From Kitagawia praeruptora (Eukaryota; Streptophyta; Magnoliopsida; Apiales; Apiaceae): a stretch of DNA of 64,000 bases. Position numbers and translations under genes: made by a program. The stretch lies in contig CM075348.1 of NCBI GenBank assembly GCA_037693485.1, forward strand, positions 103,338,109-103,402,108, given 5' to 3'. Positions 51,343 through 62,629 of the stretch are shown here, piece after piece. Within the stretch, counting starts at the first letter, position 1; the number at the start of each line of letters is the position of its first letter. The notes beneath the pieces are model-generated. The model saw only the letters and a program-made list of their open reading frames with translations, ran no database searches and had not been told where the DNA came from.

Positions 51343-52888
51343 TGATAGTGTTAGTGCCCTAGAGACAATGTAGTTGTGCTTCTAGGAAAGACTATTTTGT
51401 TATGTTCCAACGATTATTTCTATATTGATTTATTATGTCTTTATTTACTGCGAAATAAATATTAGAATAATAAATGTCCTTGGAATATGTAACATGTATT
51501 CTATATCTTTAAGTATGTGACTTAAAAATGAGATTATATGAATAGTGTTTATATTCCTAAATATCCCTAATCGAGCATTAATAATATGGGACAATTATAA
51601 TGCATAAAGATTAGTATGTTTGTTGACTGATGACCACATCTCATTGGTCATAGGTATAGTGATACTAAAGTCAAGAACATAGGTGCATGTAATATTCTAG
51701 ATGACACTGGATTGACCCACAATGAGTTTCTACATGTTGATAATGTCATTAGAAAGACTCACAGTGATAACGGTGTAATGATCCTTAGACTTGAGATCAT
51801 TATATTTCTATACGAGGATTAATATACTTTGACTACATTAAAAGTTACCTTTGACCGGGTGATGATAAAAGTGTACATCGGGTATATTATGAGACGTATG
51901 AGAAATATGAATGATAGATAAAGGATTTAACCCTCCTATTATTAGGAAAGATATTATTGGCCTCTTGATTGAGTGTGATTATGAAAATGCATGGCCATGC
52001 TCAAATATTGATTTGTTTTTAATAATCTACTCATTGATCAAGGAAACCCGGATTAAACGTTGAAGAGGATGACTTATTACGTGCCTCGAGTTTAATCTAT
52101 AATATATGGTTAAAGGGATTATATTACACGGAAACATTAATCACGAAAGGTTTAATTGGATCACCAGTTAATTATTATTACTTGGGTAGCAATGATGTAT
52201 TACTAGATGCCGCTCATTGTTTACAATTTTAATTAGATATTAAAATTGTTGCCAACGTAATAATAACCTATAGGGTCACACACAAAGAACGCTTGAAGGA
52301 GAAATAATTTAAATTATGAATTTAAATTAAATAAGTAATTTGTTCTATTTATAATGTTAATTAAGTTTGACTTAATTAATTAATTAAATAGAAAAAATGG
52401 AATTACTTTAACTAATTCCGAAATTAGTTATTAATTAATTAAGTGAGACTTAATTAAATAATAAATTGGAATTTCGAATTAGTATTAATTATAATTGGAT
52501 TATAATTAGAAAACTAATTCTCTTCTCTCTATATATATCTCTTTATGGCTGATTTTACATGGTGATACAAGTTTTACAAAACCCTAGCCGTTCTTGAGAG
52601 AGATAAAGAAGATAGAGTGGGAAGCAGTTTTCGAGTGCTAGTACACATCAATCCTTCGAGAAAAGCGTTCGTGTGGATACCAGTAGAGCGTAGATCGCGA
52701 GAGCGGGATGCGTGGTGATTCAAGTTGCTTTGGACCTCCATCTGTCATCAACTGCTAAAGCTTCGTTTTAAGGTAAACGTTCATAACTACGAATTAAACG
52801 TCTGTTTTGCATGGATCCTGCGATTGGGTTTCGATTTTATTGTTTTTTATTATTGATTTCCGTTGCGTTTGATGCTCGAAACCCTTCA
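51343..52888 (+). repeat. 3' long terminal repeat of the copia element
   Basis: A direct repeat of 44140-45685. The polypurine tract AAGTGGGAGAT lies immediately before it (51332-51342). Confidence 0.95.
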
Positions 52889-53504
52889 GCCTACGAGTCC
52901 AGTCACTGACTGCCAAAGGGCAAACATTGATCAAATGCCCCAGAGAATTACAGTGGGAGCACAACAATGGCTTGTTAAGATAAGCAATCTTGACCTCTAC
53001 TATAGATTTGTCAATGTCAACAACAGGGATAGAGGAAGGTAACGGGTCACCAATTTTATATTGAACACACATCTTGGCAAAGGGCAAAATCTCAAGCTGT
53101 GAAGTGAGTGAGTCTACTCCCAACGGAACTCCAATAGCACTAGCCACACGGCTCAGCCCCTCTTGGGTCCAATAACAATCAGGCAAGTTGCTAAACTTGA
53201 CCCAAAGTGGCATAGAGGAGATAGGCGTAACACCCACTGAGCATCCCCACTCCGCGACCACCATAGGCCTCTGGTCAAAATACCATGTGCCTTTTGAAAG
53301 GACTGCATTTTTGTCGTTCATCGATATAAATTTAAACACATAGGTTGCCTCATTCCGTTGTGAGACAGAAATGAGACCCCTTTTCCAGATTAACTGAGCT
53401 ATTTCTTTAACCCTTCTAAAAGCCACAGGCGCTTTTGTAAATTTGCCAACTACACAAAATCTGAACTTATCAGCCCCCTTCTGCAACACCTCTTGGGGGG
53501 GTTC
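52889..53504 (-). pseudogene. L5 ORF1 middle part: DUF4283-like domain and zinc knuckle
   Basis: It reads V-L-Q-K-G-A-D-K-F, V-G-K-F-T-K-A, S-Q-R-N-E-A-T-Y-V-F-K-F, S-K-G-T-W-Y-F-D-Q-R, M-C-V-Q-Y and the knuckle C-S-H-C-N-S-L-G-H-L-I-N-V-C, up to A-V-S-D-W-T-R-R where the copia element is inserted. Open throughout. The N-terminus is cut off by L6. The last residues of the frame beyond 52889 are copia sequence. Confidence 0.87.
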
Positions 53505-56411
53505 TTTTTTTTTTTTTGCTAATTGAAAATTTTATAAAGACCAAAAGAAGGTACATAATCTGGGGGCATACCCCGCAAGAGAAACAAACTAAACAGCTAA
53601 GCCAATGCGACAGCTACATAAAACTACTAGGAAACAGAGCTCGGAATGAGCAATTAGTAAAGATTGATAATAAATTGTGGGTTCTTCCGAATGTGCTTCT
53701 TGACTGCCTTGATCGTGCAGATTTTCTCCCTCACCATGCTTTTTATGACATAAGTCAGCTGGACAACACTTTTTGGATTTCCATTATGGTGCATCCTATC
53801 ATTTCGCTCACGCCAAACTGAGTAAATAAAGACTGAGATGTACAGATAGGCTAACAATTGTTTGATTCTACTTTCACGGCCTTGAAGGAAATTTCCCTCC
53901 TCCCAGTCTCTCCAAGTAGTTTTAAGAGCTACCGGACTTGCTCGTAATAGCAGGATAGTAACTGGACAGTCCATAAAAAGATGCTCAGTGGTCTCCGTGC
54001 TTTGATGGCAAAGAAAGCATGTAGGGTCTATATTGAGACCAAATCTTATCATTTTGTCTTTTGTTAGAAGCCGTTTTTTTATTGCCAACCACATAAAGAA
54101 AGCACACTCGGGGATAGCAAATTTATGCCACACTGCATTGATCCAAAGAGGAGGAGAGCCAACTCTACGAATAGAATGCCATATCGCAGAGATGTTTGGA
54201 TTTGAAATTCCATTCCAGAAGATATTATCGCTTCTTTTGATCATGATTGCACTTAACATATGACGAAGTTGAATAGCCAAGACATGATTTGTGCCAACAT
54301 TCCAGATGCCGTTACTAATGATAGACCTGACTGGAGCAAGATTAAAGGATTATGAGATAGAGATGATATCCACGCCCAGTTGATTGATTAAGCTGTCATG
54401 ATTTAGCCAGGGGTCGTGCCATAGAAACAGAGAAGAGTTCCTACCAATTTCGTAAGAGATGTGCTGTTTAGCAACATGTCTTAGGTTCATTATTTCTTTA
54501 ACACACCATGCGCTCTGAGATGGGAGCTTTGCAGTCCAAAACGACTTGTTTTTAAATAAACATTCATGCAACCATAATATCCACAACGAGTCAGCCGTGG
54601 GTTTAGCAAGCCTCCATATTTGAAAAAGAATCGCCGCCCTGTTCCACTCTATTAGATCCCGTAAACCCAGACCCCCTTCAGACTTTGGAAGATTACAGTC
54701 CTTCCAAGAAACTTTATGATGACATCGAGCATTAGTACTTCCTCCCCATAAGAATTTAGCAAAACAGGAACTGATACTGTTCAAGACACTCTTTGGCAAG
54801 AACAAGTAGGAAGCCCAGTAACCTTGAATGCTAAAAAGGACTGTTTTAAGAAGGAGGAGACGACTTGAGTATCTCAAGCTTCGAGAAGGCCAACTGTCAA
54901 TGCGAGCACATAATTTTCTTTTAAGCTCAATGCAATCTCTTTTCTTAAGACTGCTGGTGATTAATGGAAGACCTAGATACTTAATAGGCAAATTTCCTTG
55001 TTGAAATCCCGTGATTGCAAGTGTATCACTAATGACAGCCTGAGGAACATTGCAGAAAAAACAAAGGCTCTTGGAGGGATTCGGCCTTAAGTTTGACACT
55101 TCAGAGAATTTAGAGACAGTATTTAACATAGAGGAAATCGAATGAGACTCACCTTTACAGAAAAGAAGTAAATCATTAGCATGAGGTGGGAAATCCTCAG
55201 ATCTTTTTCTCGCCAATGATAAAAGAATTGAGCATCGTTCTCCAAATCATGCTTGAGATAACTGGATAGAACCTCCATGGCTAAAACAAACAAGAAAGGA
55301 GATAGAGGATCACCTTGGCGTAATCCTGACTTGCAAGCGAAATATCCTTCCAAAGAACCATTTATTTTGACTGAAATCATAGCACTAGTTATGCATTTTC
55401 GAACCCAGTTTATGAAGATGGCTGGGAATCCCATTTTCAACATAACTTCAAAAAGAAAACTCCAACTAACCGAATTGAAGGCTTTATGAATATCAAGCTT
55501 GATTGCACATCTTGGGGTGCCCGAATCACGATGATAATCTCTACAAAGTGATTGAGCAAGCATGATGTTATCGCCAATTCTACGAGAAGGCACGAACGCA
55601 GACTAATTTTATGATATAAGATCAGGTAACACCTTCTTAAGTCTCAAGGAAAGCAATTTTGAAAGGCACTTGTATAGAGTATTGCAGCAGGAAATAGGTC
55701 TATATTGAGATATTTTTGATGCACCTTCGCACTTTGGGATTAAAGCAATCGCTATAGAATTAATAATTCGAGGCAGATGGAGTGAATTAAAAAAGTAGAG
55801 CAGGGCATTAGTGACCTCTTTACCAACAATGTCCCAAGCAGTCAAATAAAACTCCGGGGTGAAACCATCAGGCCCCGGACTTTTTCCTTTTGCAAGGCCT
55901 TTGAAAACAAATAAGATATCATTCTCTGTAAAGGGCTCGATAAGCTCCTTTCCTTGATACTCAGAGAGGCTAGGGAAAGTAACATTCTGGTTTAAACAAG
56001 AAACTGGGGAAGATGAACCCAAATTCGACTGAAATATTCCACTGCAATTCTAGAGATATCCTTATGAGTGGTTTGTATGTTTCCTTCAGAGTCTTCTAAT
56101 GCCAAGAGTTTATTTACATTCCATCTGGCCTTGCAGGAGTTAAAAAAATAGCGATTGTTGCCATCACCTAGGCGCAACCAGTTCATTCTTGATTTTTGTT
56201 TGAGAAGCACTTCCTCGTGATTAAGAACTTTGACAAGAACAGATCTCAATCTTTCTTCTTCACAAAATTGGTCAAAAGAAGGAATAGGAGGTAGATTATC
56301 TTGAAATGCAATTAGAAGAGATCTAGCTTCCTTTACCTTTTCATTTAAATTACCTTCTTCTCGATTCAGAGATTTCAGATTTTCCTTTACCCGTTTAAGT
56401 TTTGAAGTCAA
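53505..56411 (-). mobile_element. L6: older, divergent 5'-truncated LINE
   Basis: The tail starts at 53505 with a diverged AT box and a GGGGGCATACCCCGC hairpin box near 53562. ORF2 is in the same order as L3 but with lower identity and several breaks. The 5' end at about 56411 stops at the F-I-L-T-S-K-L-K codons and abuts plus-strand L7. Its left end interrupts L5 ORF1. No clear target duplication joins 53504 to 56412. Confidence 0.85.
53654..56411 (-). pseudogene. L6 ORF2: linker, reverse transcriptase and C-terminal domain in five pieces
   Basis: Pieces in order: 56411-55992 (K-S-R-M-N-W-L-R-L-G-D-G), 56022-55609 (K-S-P-G-P-D-G-F, Y-R-P-I-S-C-C-N), 55593-55123 (K-L-D-I-H-K-A-F-N, L-R-Q-G-D-P-L-S-P), 55216-54350 (the thumb), 54280-53654 (zinc-binding C-F-L-C-H...H-L-F-M-D-C-P). 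The F-x-D-D catalytic box is disrupted (A-N-D-L-L-L-F). The endonuclease is absent through truncation. Inactive. Confidence 0.85.
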
Positions 56412-57361
56412 GATAAACCTCTCTTTGGATAGCATGGTTCCATAAAGCCTTCCTGGCAAAGAAGGAATTCTGGACTTCCTCAATGCCATATCGCTCATGT
56501 TGGATTGTAAGGAAATTATTCAAGGCTAGGCCGCGAGCTCTTCAGCATTTACACTATAACATAGGAGAGAACTCTGATTTTCTCTTCTGGCATGATCCCT
56601 GGGTCCAAAAGAAGCTTCTTCTGGCTATCTCTCCGTCCATTATCTCTACAGCTGAGTCCACGAGTGTAGTCAATATCAATGTCTACCTCCGAAATGGGAT
56701 TTGGGACTTGCCATCTTCGAACCATAATGATGTGATTGAAATTAGACGGGTGGTGCAACAAATTCAAATTCATAAGTCTGATTCCATTACGTGGGATGGA
56801 ATGTTAGCAAAGAATGTCAAATTAACTACAATTTGGTCCTCCATTCGGGAAACTGGAACTCATGTCCAGTGGTTGAACATGGTATGGGGGAAATTCAATA
56901 TCCCGAAATGCTCATTCATCACTTGGTTAGCCATAAAGAACAGGCTTCTCACGAAGGATAGAATGCTTATGTTTGGAATGCAGGTTGACCAAAAATGTGT
57001 CTTATGTGGGGTGGATGATGAATCGGTTAGCCACATTTTCACTGCTTGCCCATTCTTTGATCTTATTAGCAGGTCTATGCCAATGCGTTTCACGCGGAAT
57101 TGGTCCAACTGTCAGTTAGGCAATTGCGTTAATACACAGCTGGGGGCAAAGGAGCAAACAATTGCTCAACTGATTTTTAGCACAGCTATCTACCATGTCT
57201 GGAAGGAGCGTAACTACCGCATGCACAACCCTAGCACTGGGAATCCAACCTCAGTGGTCAGCAGTGAGATAAGGCGTATGGTGCGCGAGAAACTGTTCTC
57301 ATGTAGCTTGTTTAAGGTTTGGGTTCGGAAAGACCCGACCATCATCTTACTTATCATGTAA
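56412..57361 (+). pseudogene. L7 ORF2 C-terminal domain, open
   Basis: The frame is open from the left junction to the natural stop at 57361 except for the missing N-terminus. It contains W-H-D-P-W, F-N-I-P-K-C-S-F-I-T-W and the zinc-binding C-V-L-C-G-V-D-D...H-I-F-T-A-C-P motif. The Met at 56483 is internal. It lacks the reverse transcriptase core. Confidence 0.85.
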
Positions 57362-57491
57362 AAGAATAGGTTAGGTACATCCGGGATGTTGAGTAGGGTT
57401 TACCTTCTTATTCTTTGTATCATGTTATATTGTGGTTGTAGTTTTGATGTTGTCTCGCGGGGTATGCCCCTAGTTGTGTACTAGTTGTTTC
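56412..57491 (+). mobile_element. L7: short LINE fragment, ORF2 C-terminus and most of the tail
   Basis: Plus-strand LINE begins abruptly at the S-L-W-I-A-W-F codons, runs through ORF2 to 57361 and the hairpin box at about 57457-57471, and stops at TAGTTGTTTC where minus LINE L8 begins. The AT box and poly-A are therefore missing here. It is nearly identical to L1 (2797-3357, 5074-5560) but lacks the E2 insertion and the 19-bp deletion. Confidence 0.88.
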
Positions 57492-57663
57492 TTTTTTTTT
57501 TTTTTTTGCTAATTAAGAGTATTTATACCAAAGGAAACAGCTAATACATATCTAGGGGCATACCCCGCGAGACAACATCCATGCTATAACTACAAATCAA
57601 CATGATACAAAGAATAAGAAGGTAAACCCTACTCAATGTTTCAGATGTACCTAGCCTATTCTT

Positions 57664-59611
57664 TTACATGATAAACAAGAGGATGGTCGGGTCATTGCGA
57701 ACCCAACCCTTAAATAAGTTACATGAGAACAGTTTCTCGCGCACCATACAACTTATCTCACTGCTGACCACTGATGTTGGGTGGCCAGGACCATGGTTGT
57801 GCATGCGGTAGTTACGCTCCTTCCAGACATGATAAATAGCTGTGCTAAAAAACAGTTGGGCAATTGATTCCTCCTTTGCCCCTAGCTGAGTAGCAGTGCA
57901 GTTGCCTGACTGGCAGTTGGACCAGTTGCGAGAGAAACGAAATGGCATAGACCTGCTAATGATATCAAAGTATGGGCAAGCAGTGAAAATGTGTCTAACC
58001 GATTCATCATCCACCCCACACAAGACACATTTTTGATCAACCTGCATTCCGAACAGAAGCATTCTATCCTTCGTGAGGAGCCTGTTTTTGATGGCTAACC
58101 ATGTGATGAATGAGCACTTCGGGATATTGAATTTTCCCCAGACCATGTTTAACCACTGGACATAACTTCCCTTAACCCGCATGGAGGACCAAATAGTGGA
58201 TAATTTGACATGCTTTGGAAGCATTCCATCCCACAAAATGGAATCAGACTTATGGATTTGAATGTGTTGCACCCTCCGCCTAATTTCAATCACATCATTA
58301 TGGTTCGAAGATGGTAAGTCCCAAGTCCCATTTCGGAGGTAGACATTGATACTGACTGAACTAGTGGATTCAGCTGTAGATACAATGGAAGGGCCAATAT
58401 CCAGAAGGGGCTTATTTTGGACCCAAGGATCATGCCAGAAGAGAAAGTCAGAGTTTTCTCCTATGTTATAGTGTACATACTGAAGGGCTCGTGGCCTCGC
58501 CTTGAACAGTTTCCTTACAATCCAACATGAGCGATATGGCATTTTGGAAGTCCAGAATTCCTTCTTTGCTAGCAAAGCTTTATGGAACCATGCTATCCAT
58601 AGAGAGTTAGAGGTGGGCTGAATGATGCGCCACAGCTGAAAAAGAATGGCAGCCTCATTCCATTCAAAAATATTTCGAATGCCAAGACCCCCTTCCGCTT
58701 TTGGTTTGCAACACTCCTCCCATCCAACTTTATACTGACACTTCCCATCCGGTTTGTAGAAACCTCCCCAGAGGAACTTGAAAAAAAGAGCATTGATTTT
58801 TTTTAGGATCCCTTTCGGAAGGAAGAGGAACATACTCCAGTATCCCACAATGCTGACCAGAATGGCTTTGATCAGTTGGAGACGCCCTGCAAAATTAAGA
58901 AATCTAGTTGTCCACATCTCCATTTTGCTACACAGTCTACTAATCAGAGTCTGGCAGTCATTCTTGTTGAGCTTTCCTGTGATAAGAGGGAGCCCCAGGT
59001 AGGTGATAGGCATATGACCTCTTTGGAACCCTGAGAGAGAAAGAATAGCATCAGTCACATCCTGTCTAACATTAGCAAAGAAGCATGTTGTTTTGGAGAT
59101 GTTTGGCTTTAGGTTCGAACAGGTTGAGAAAAGCTTGACCCCATCTAGGAGAGCTGAGACTGACCCAAGATCACCATGACTAAACAGGAAAACATCATCA
59201 GCAAAAATAATGTGATTTAGCTTTACTTCCTTAGTTCTCCAATGGAATTTGAAGTTAGGGTCCGCAGTCTTCTTATCCAGACATGCTGAGAGAGCCTCCA
59301 TGACAATCACGAACAGATAAGGGGATAGAGGATCCCCCTGTCTCAGGCCAGATTCCCCTTTGAAAAACCCTTCCAAACTGCCATTCAACTTAACAGAAAA
59401 CATTGTTGAAGTGATACATTTTTCCAGCCACTTAATGTACTGATTAGGAAACCTCATTTTCCCCATGATTGTAAACAGGAAATTCCAGTTTAGGGAGTCA
59501 AAAGCCTTATGAATGTCTAGCTTTATAGCACATCGAGGCTGACCTGAATTACCATTATAGTCCTTGCATAATGCTTGAGCAAGGAAAATGTTATCACCAA
59601 TGGATCTCCTA
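57664..59611 (-). pseudogene. L8 ORF2, reverse transcriptase to C-terminus
   Basis: The frame is open from the inverted-repeat insertion (R-R-S-I-G-D-N-I) through K-L-D-I-H-K-A-F-D, Q-G-D-P-L-S-P, F-A-D-D (near 59190-59200) and the zinc-binding end to the stop at 57664. It has no lesion other than the insertion. It continues at 62630. Confidence 0.88.
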
Positions 59612-59730
59612 TGTAACGCCCCGACTTCCCAATACTGAAAATATACTTTTTATAATAAAATAGACTATGATACAGGGGAATTTTAGAAAAATTCGGCATG
59701 AAGTATACGTAAATCGGACTATCCACCTGT
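59612..59730 (+). repeat. Left terminal inverted repeat
   Basis: 119 bp, matching the inverse of 62511-62629 with about six mismatches. It ends ATCCACCTGT. Confidence 0.93.
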
Positions 59731-62510
59731 ATTTTTCAACCCAAACCAAATTCCAATTAACAATTACAAATAAAACTTAATACACCAACGATTCCTCACC
59801 GAGGATCGATTCCAGGTCATGGTATGAAACAAGAATCTACACTATACAGATTATTATAACTTCTATCTCTGATTCGAATACAAACCTCTATATCGCTTAA
59901 TCAATAGCACAATCCAAATAATATATGCCCGTGCTGGCTCGGTAACTAACCTTTGAAAAATACACCATCGCTCTCATTTGAATTATAACGCGCAGGTATC
60001 CAACTCCTTAACCCTAACTGAAAGGGGAAGGTAAAACAAAGCAAGAGTGAGCCAAAGAACGCTCAGCAAGTTAATAATATAGTGAAACAACGATATTACG
60101 ATAATTCATTGATAAACAATATCAATGAATACTTTATCTCAAGAGATCATTCAATTTCAATCATAGAGTAAAATTTTTCCATTTTCTTCAACTATAATAC
60201 CCCAGATAAAACTTTGAGAAAAAGAATATCAAGAATTCCCCAATCATTCTTACTCCCCTTTCACGTACAATGTTACTCGAGAAGGGAATAACTGAGAAAC
60301 TTCTATCCATCCTTAATCCCAATGTTTTACCGAGTTCCCAATTTTAATCAAGATAGAAAACAACTAATTCTGATATCCACAATTTCGAAACTAATGACCA
60401 TTTTCCTTGAAACATATATATATATTCTATCAAAACATTCCTTTCTTTAAAACCATTTCATCTTTGAAACATACTTTCCATAAAATATTTTAAAAACATT
60501 TAAATTGATTGGAGCTTTTCCTTAACATCGGACAATACGGGTGATCAGCCACGTAAAGTCCCCCTTCCTTTGAAATAGGGTTCCCAATTAGGCAACACAT
60601 TGGCCTTTCAAATGCTGGACTGGGCACTCCCCCAGCCTCTTACGCTAAAAATGCTGGACTGGGCACTCCCCCAGCCTCTTACGCTTCTCCAATCTATAAA
60701 ACCTTTAAAAACATTTTAAAACATTTTTCAGTCCTTAAACTCACTGGCAAAAGACCAGCCCAGTATAAGGAAATTTTAAAATCATCTTTAATTAATAAAC
60801 CATTTTTCTTTTATGAGCATTGATAAATAATGAAGGGTCAGGGAAGCAATTGATGTAAGAAAGCAAGCAACATGGCGAAAATATTGAACTAAGCATGGCA
60901 CAGTTAAGCAAAACAGAATAATAACTCAATACGACATAATTAACAATTTAAGGAACAACACATTCATTAAGATTCTAGAATTGAACAACAGTTTATGAGG
61001 AAATCGTGAAATAAAGGAATCTGAAGCTCAATAGAACAGAATCATATATCAACAAGGAAAACATTAATAATTTAAGCAACAAAACAATTGTCAAGATTTA
61101 ATAAATTCACAGCAATTTATATCATGGAATAGGGGAAATCTGAATTCAAGAGAAGATTTAAGAAATTCTCAATTACTCAAGTCTCACTCTTGTCGACTAA
61201 GCATTTACATGCATTAGCTGCCAAAACCGGCCTGACAATAATGAGTTGAGTAAATAAGAAGATCTCAAGTCATTCTCGGTTTTAACCATCATTGAGCAAC
61301 ACATGCTCCAACGACAATTTAAACCTCGAATTAATTTATAACTATTCATAGTGAAAAATAATCAAAAGAATCAACACCTGAGCAATAGGTGAGGAAAATA
61401 AACAATGACAGAATAATTTGAGAATGATTGTTTGTAAATTAATAGAAGAAGAATATCACTGGGAATAAAATAAAAGGTATAGACACTAGCAAAAAGATCT
61501 GAAAGGAATATCGTATAATTAACCGAACAGGTTCACATTATTCAGAATAAAAATGAAGAGTATAATTGCTTGCAAGAAGGAATATCGAAAGAACAATTAA
61601 TAACACATAAGGTTTCACATCACTTGAACAATAAGTGAGGGGTAGTAAACTTGCCTCAATACACAAGGTTTCCATCTCTCATACACGTTATCACTTTACA
61701 ATCCGTCTCTACTTCTTTATACTTCACCTTCCTTCGATCATACATCCATCTTTCCTTTATCACTTGTTAGTCCTGATAATTATCTCCTTCCTCTACATTC
61801 CGTCTACACATGCGTTGGCTCTTAACTGGCCTCCTATCCGTACCTATATACAGGTAAAGTACTACTTCAGTACACTTACATAACCTTAATTGTCCAACTC
61901 TACTCTACCCAAACGTGTCCTATAACGCTTTACAAGTATAACAAATATAACACATCAAGTTATACTCGAAAAATATTTATAGTATAACCAGATAATCCAA
62001 GTAGACACATAACACGCATGGCCATTTAACACTTATAACCTATTACACAACTTATATCACATTCGCACATAAGTATTTGGACCTCTACTATATTGCCTAT
62101 AATAACTTTATCTCTACATGAATTATATTAGCACATTACCAAGAGTAATATAGAAATCAAGTTGGAAATTCAAACTTAATAGGAAAAGCAGAGAAACCAG
62201 CAGCCAAGCATTAAGGAGTACATAAACAACTACATTTTACAAATTATATTACTTGACTTAAACTAGAAATAATGCATATACAAAATTTCTTATTAAAGCA
62301 GCTCATAAAGTCTTATATTAGTATTGAATCTTAGGCTCTAAACCAAAGACAAACAAAAATCAACTAGGTTCTAAAAACAGGGCACATAAGCGATTAGCAA
62401 GGGCCATCATATTCCATAAGGAAAAGGACACTAATTCTCAACCATTGCAATGAACCAAAACAGCAAATTTGACTCTTGAATGTGGCATTATAGCTTGTGA
62501 CCATAATATT

Positions 62511-62629
62511 ACAGGTGGATAGTCCGACTTACGAATACTTCATGCCGAAATTTTCTAAAATTCCCCTGTATCAAAGTCTATTTTATTATAAAAAGTATAT
62601 CTTCAGTATTGGGAAGTCGGGGCGTTACA
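62511..62629 (-). repeat. Right terminal inverted repeat
   Basis: 119 bp, the inverse of 59612-59730. The terminal CGGGGCGTTACA also ends the copy at 6930. Confidence 0.93.

Larger units (their letters stand above)
44140..52888 (+). mobile_element. Ty1/copia LTR retrotransposon, coding region degenerate
   Basis: Two 1,546-bp direct terminal repeats (44140-45685 and 51343-52888) start TGATAGTG and end CCTTCA. The flanking 5-bp target is GCCTG on the left and GCCTA on the right (one mismatch). Order gag, protease, integrase, reverse transcriptase, RNase H defines Ty1/copia. It is inserted in ORF1 of LINE L5. I count 12 substitutions between the repeats (about 0.8%). Confidence 0.95.
34887..53504 (-). 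mobile_element. L5: minus-strand LINE in four pieces, split by Y, E11 and a copia element
   Basis: In LINE order: ORF1 53504-52889, copia element, ORF1 end and ORF2 start 44139-43268, E11, ORF2 41285-40165, Y, ORF2 37127-35054, then the tail ending at 34887 (AT box and hairpin box near 34943). Every junction except the outer right one has a target duplication. The right end is cut by LINE L6 at 53505, so the leader is not in the window. Confidence 0.9.
59612..62629. mobile_element. 3,018-bp element with 119-bp terminal inverted repeats and 5-bp target duplication
   Basis: It starts TGTAACGCCCCGACTTCCC and ends with the exact inverse. The flanking target TCCTA (59607-59611 and 62630-62634) is verified by LINE L8, whose uninterrupted reading is GATCTCCTAGCTAC. 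There is no credible ORF. A 36-bp unit starting AATGCTGGACTGGGC is repeated in tandem at 60611-60646 and 60650-60685. A partial copy lies at 5595-6930. TG...CA ends and a 5-bp target fit LTR elements; long inverted termini fit DNA transposons. Class unresolved. Confidence 0.85.

Noticed and set aside
53505..57491. Twin-priming (5' inversion) of a single LINE
   Set aside because: L6 and L7 are too different in sequence to be one element.
60611..60685. Two-unit 36-bp tandem repeat as a CRISPR-like array
   Set aside because: Only two adjacent near-identical units without spacers, inside a plant transposon.
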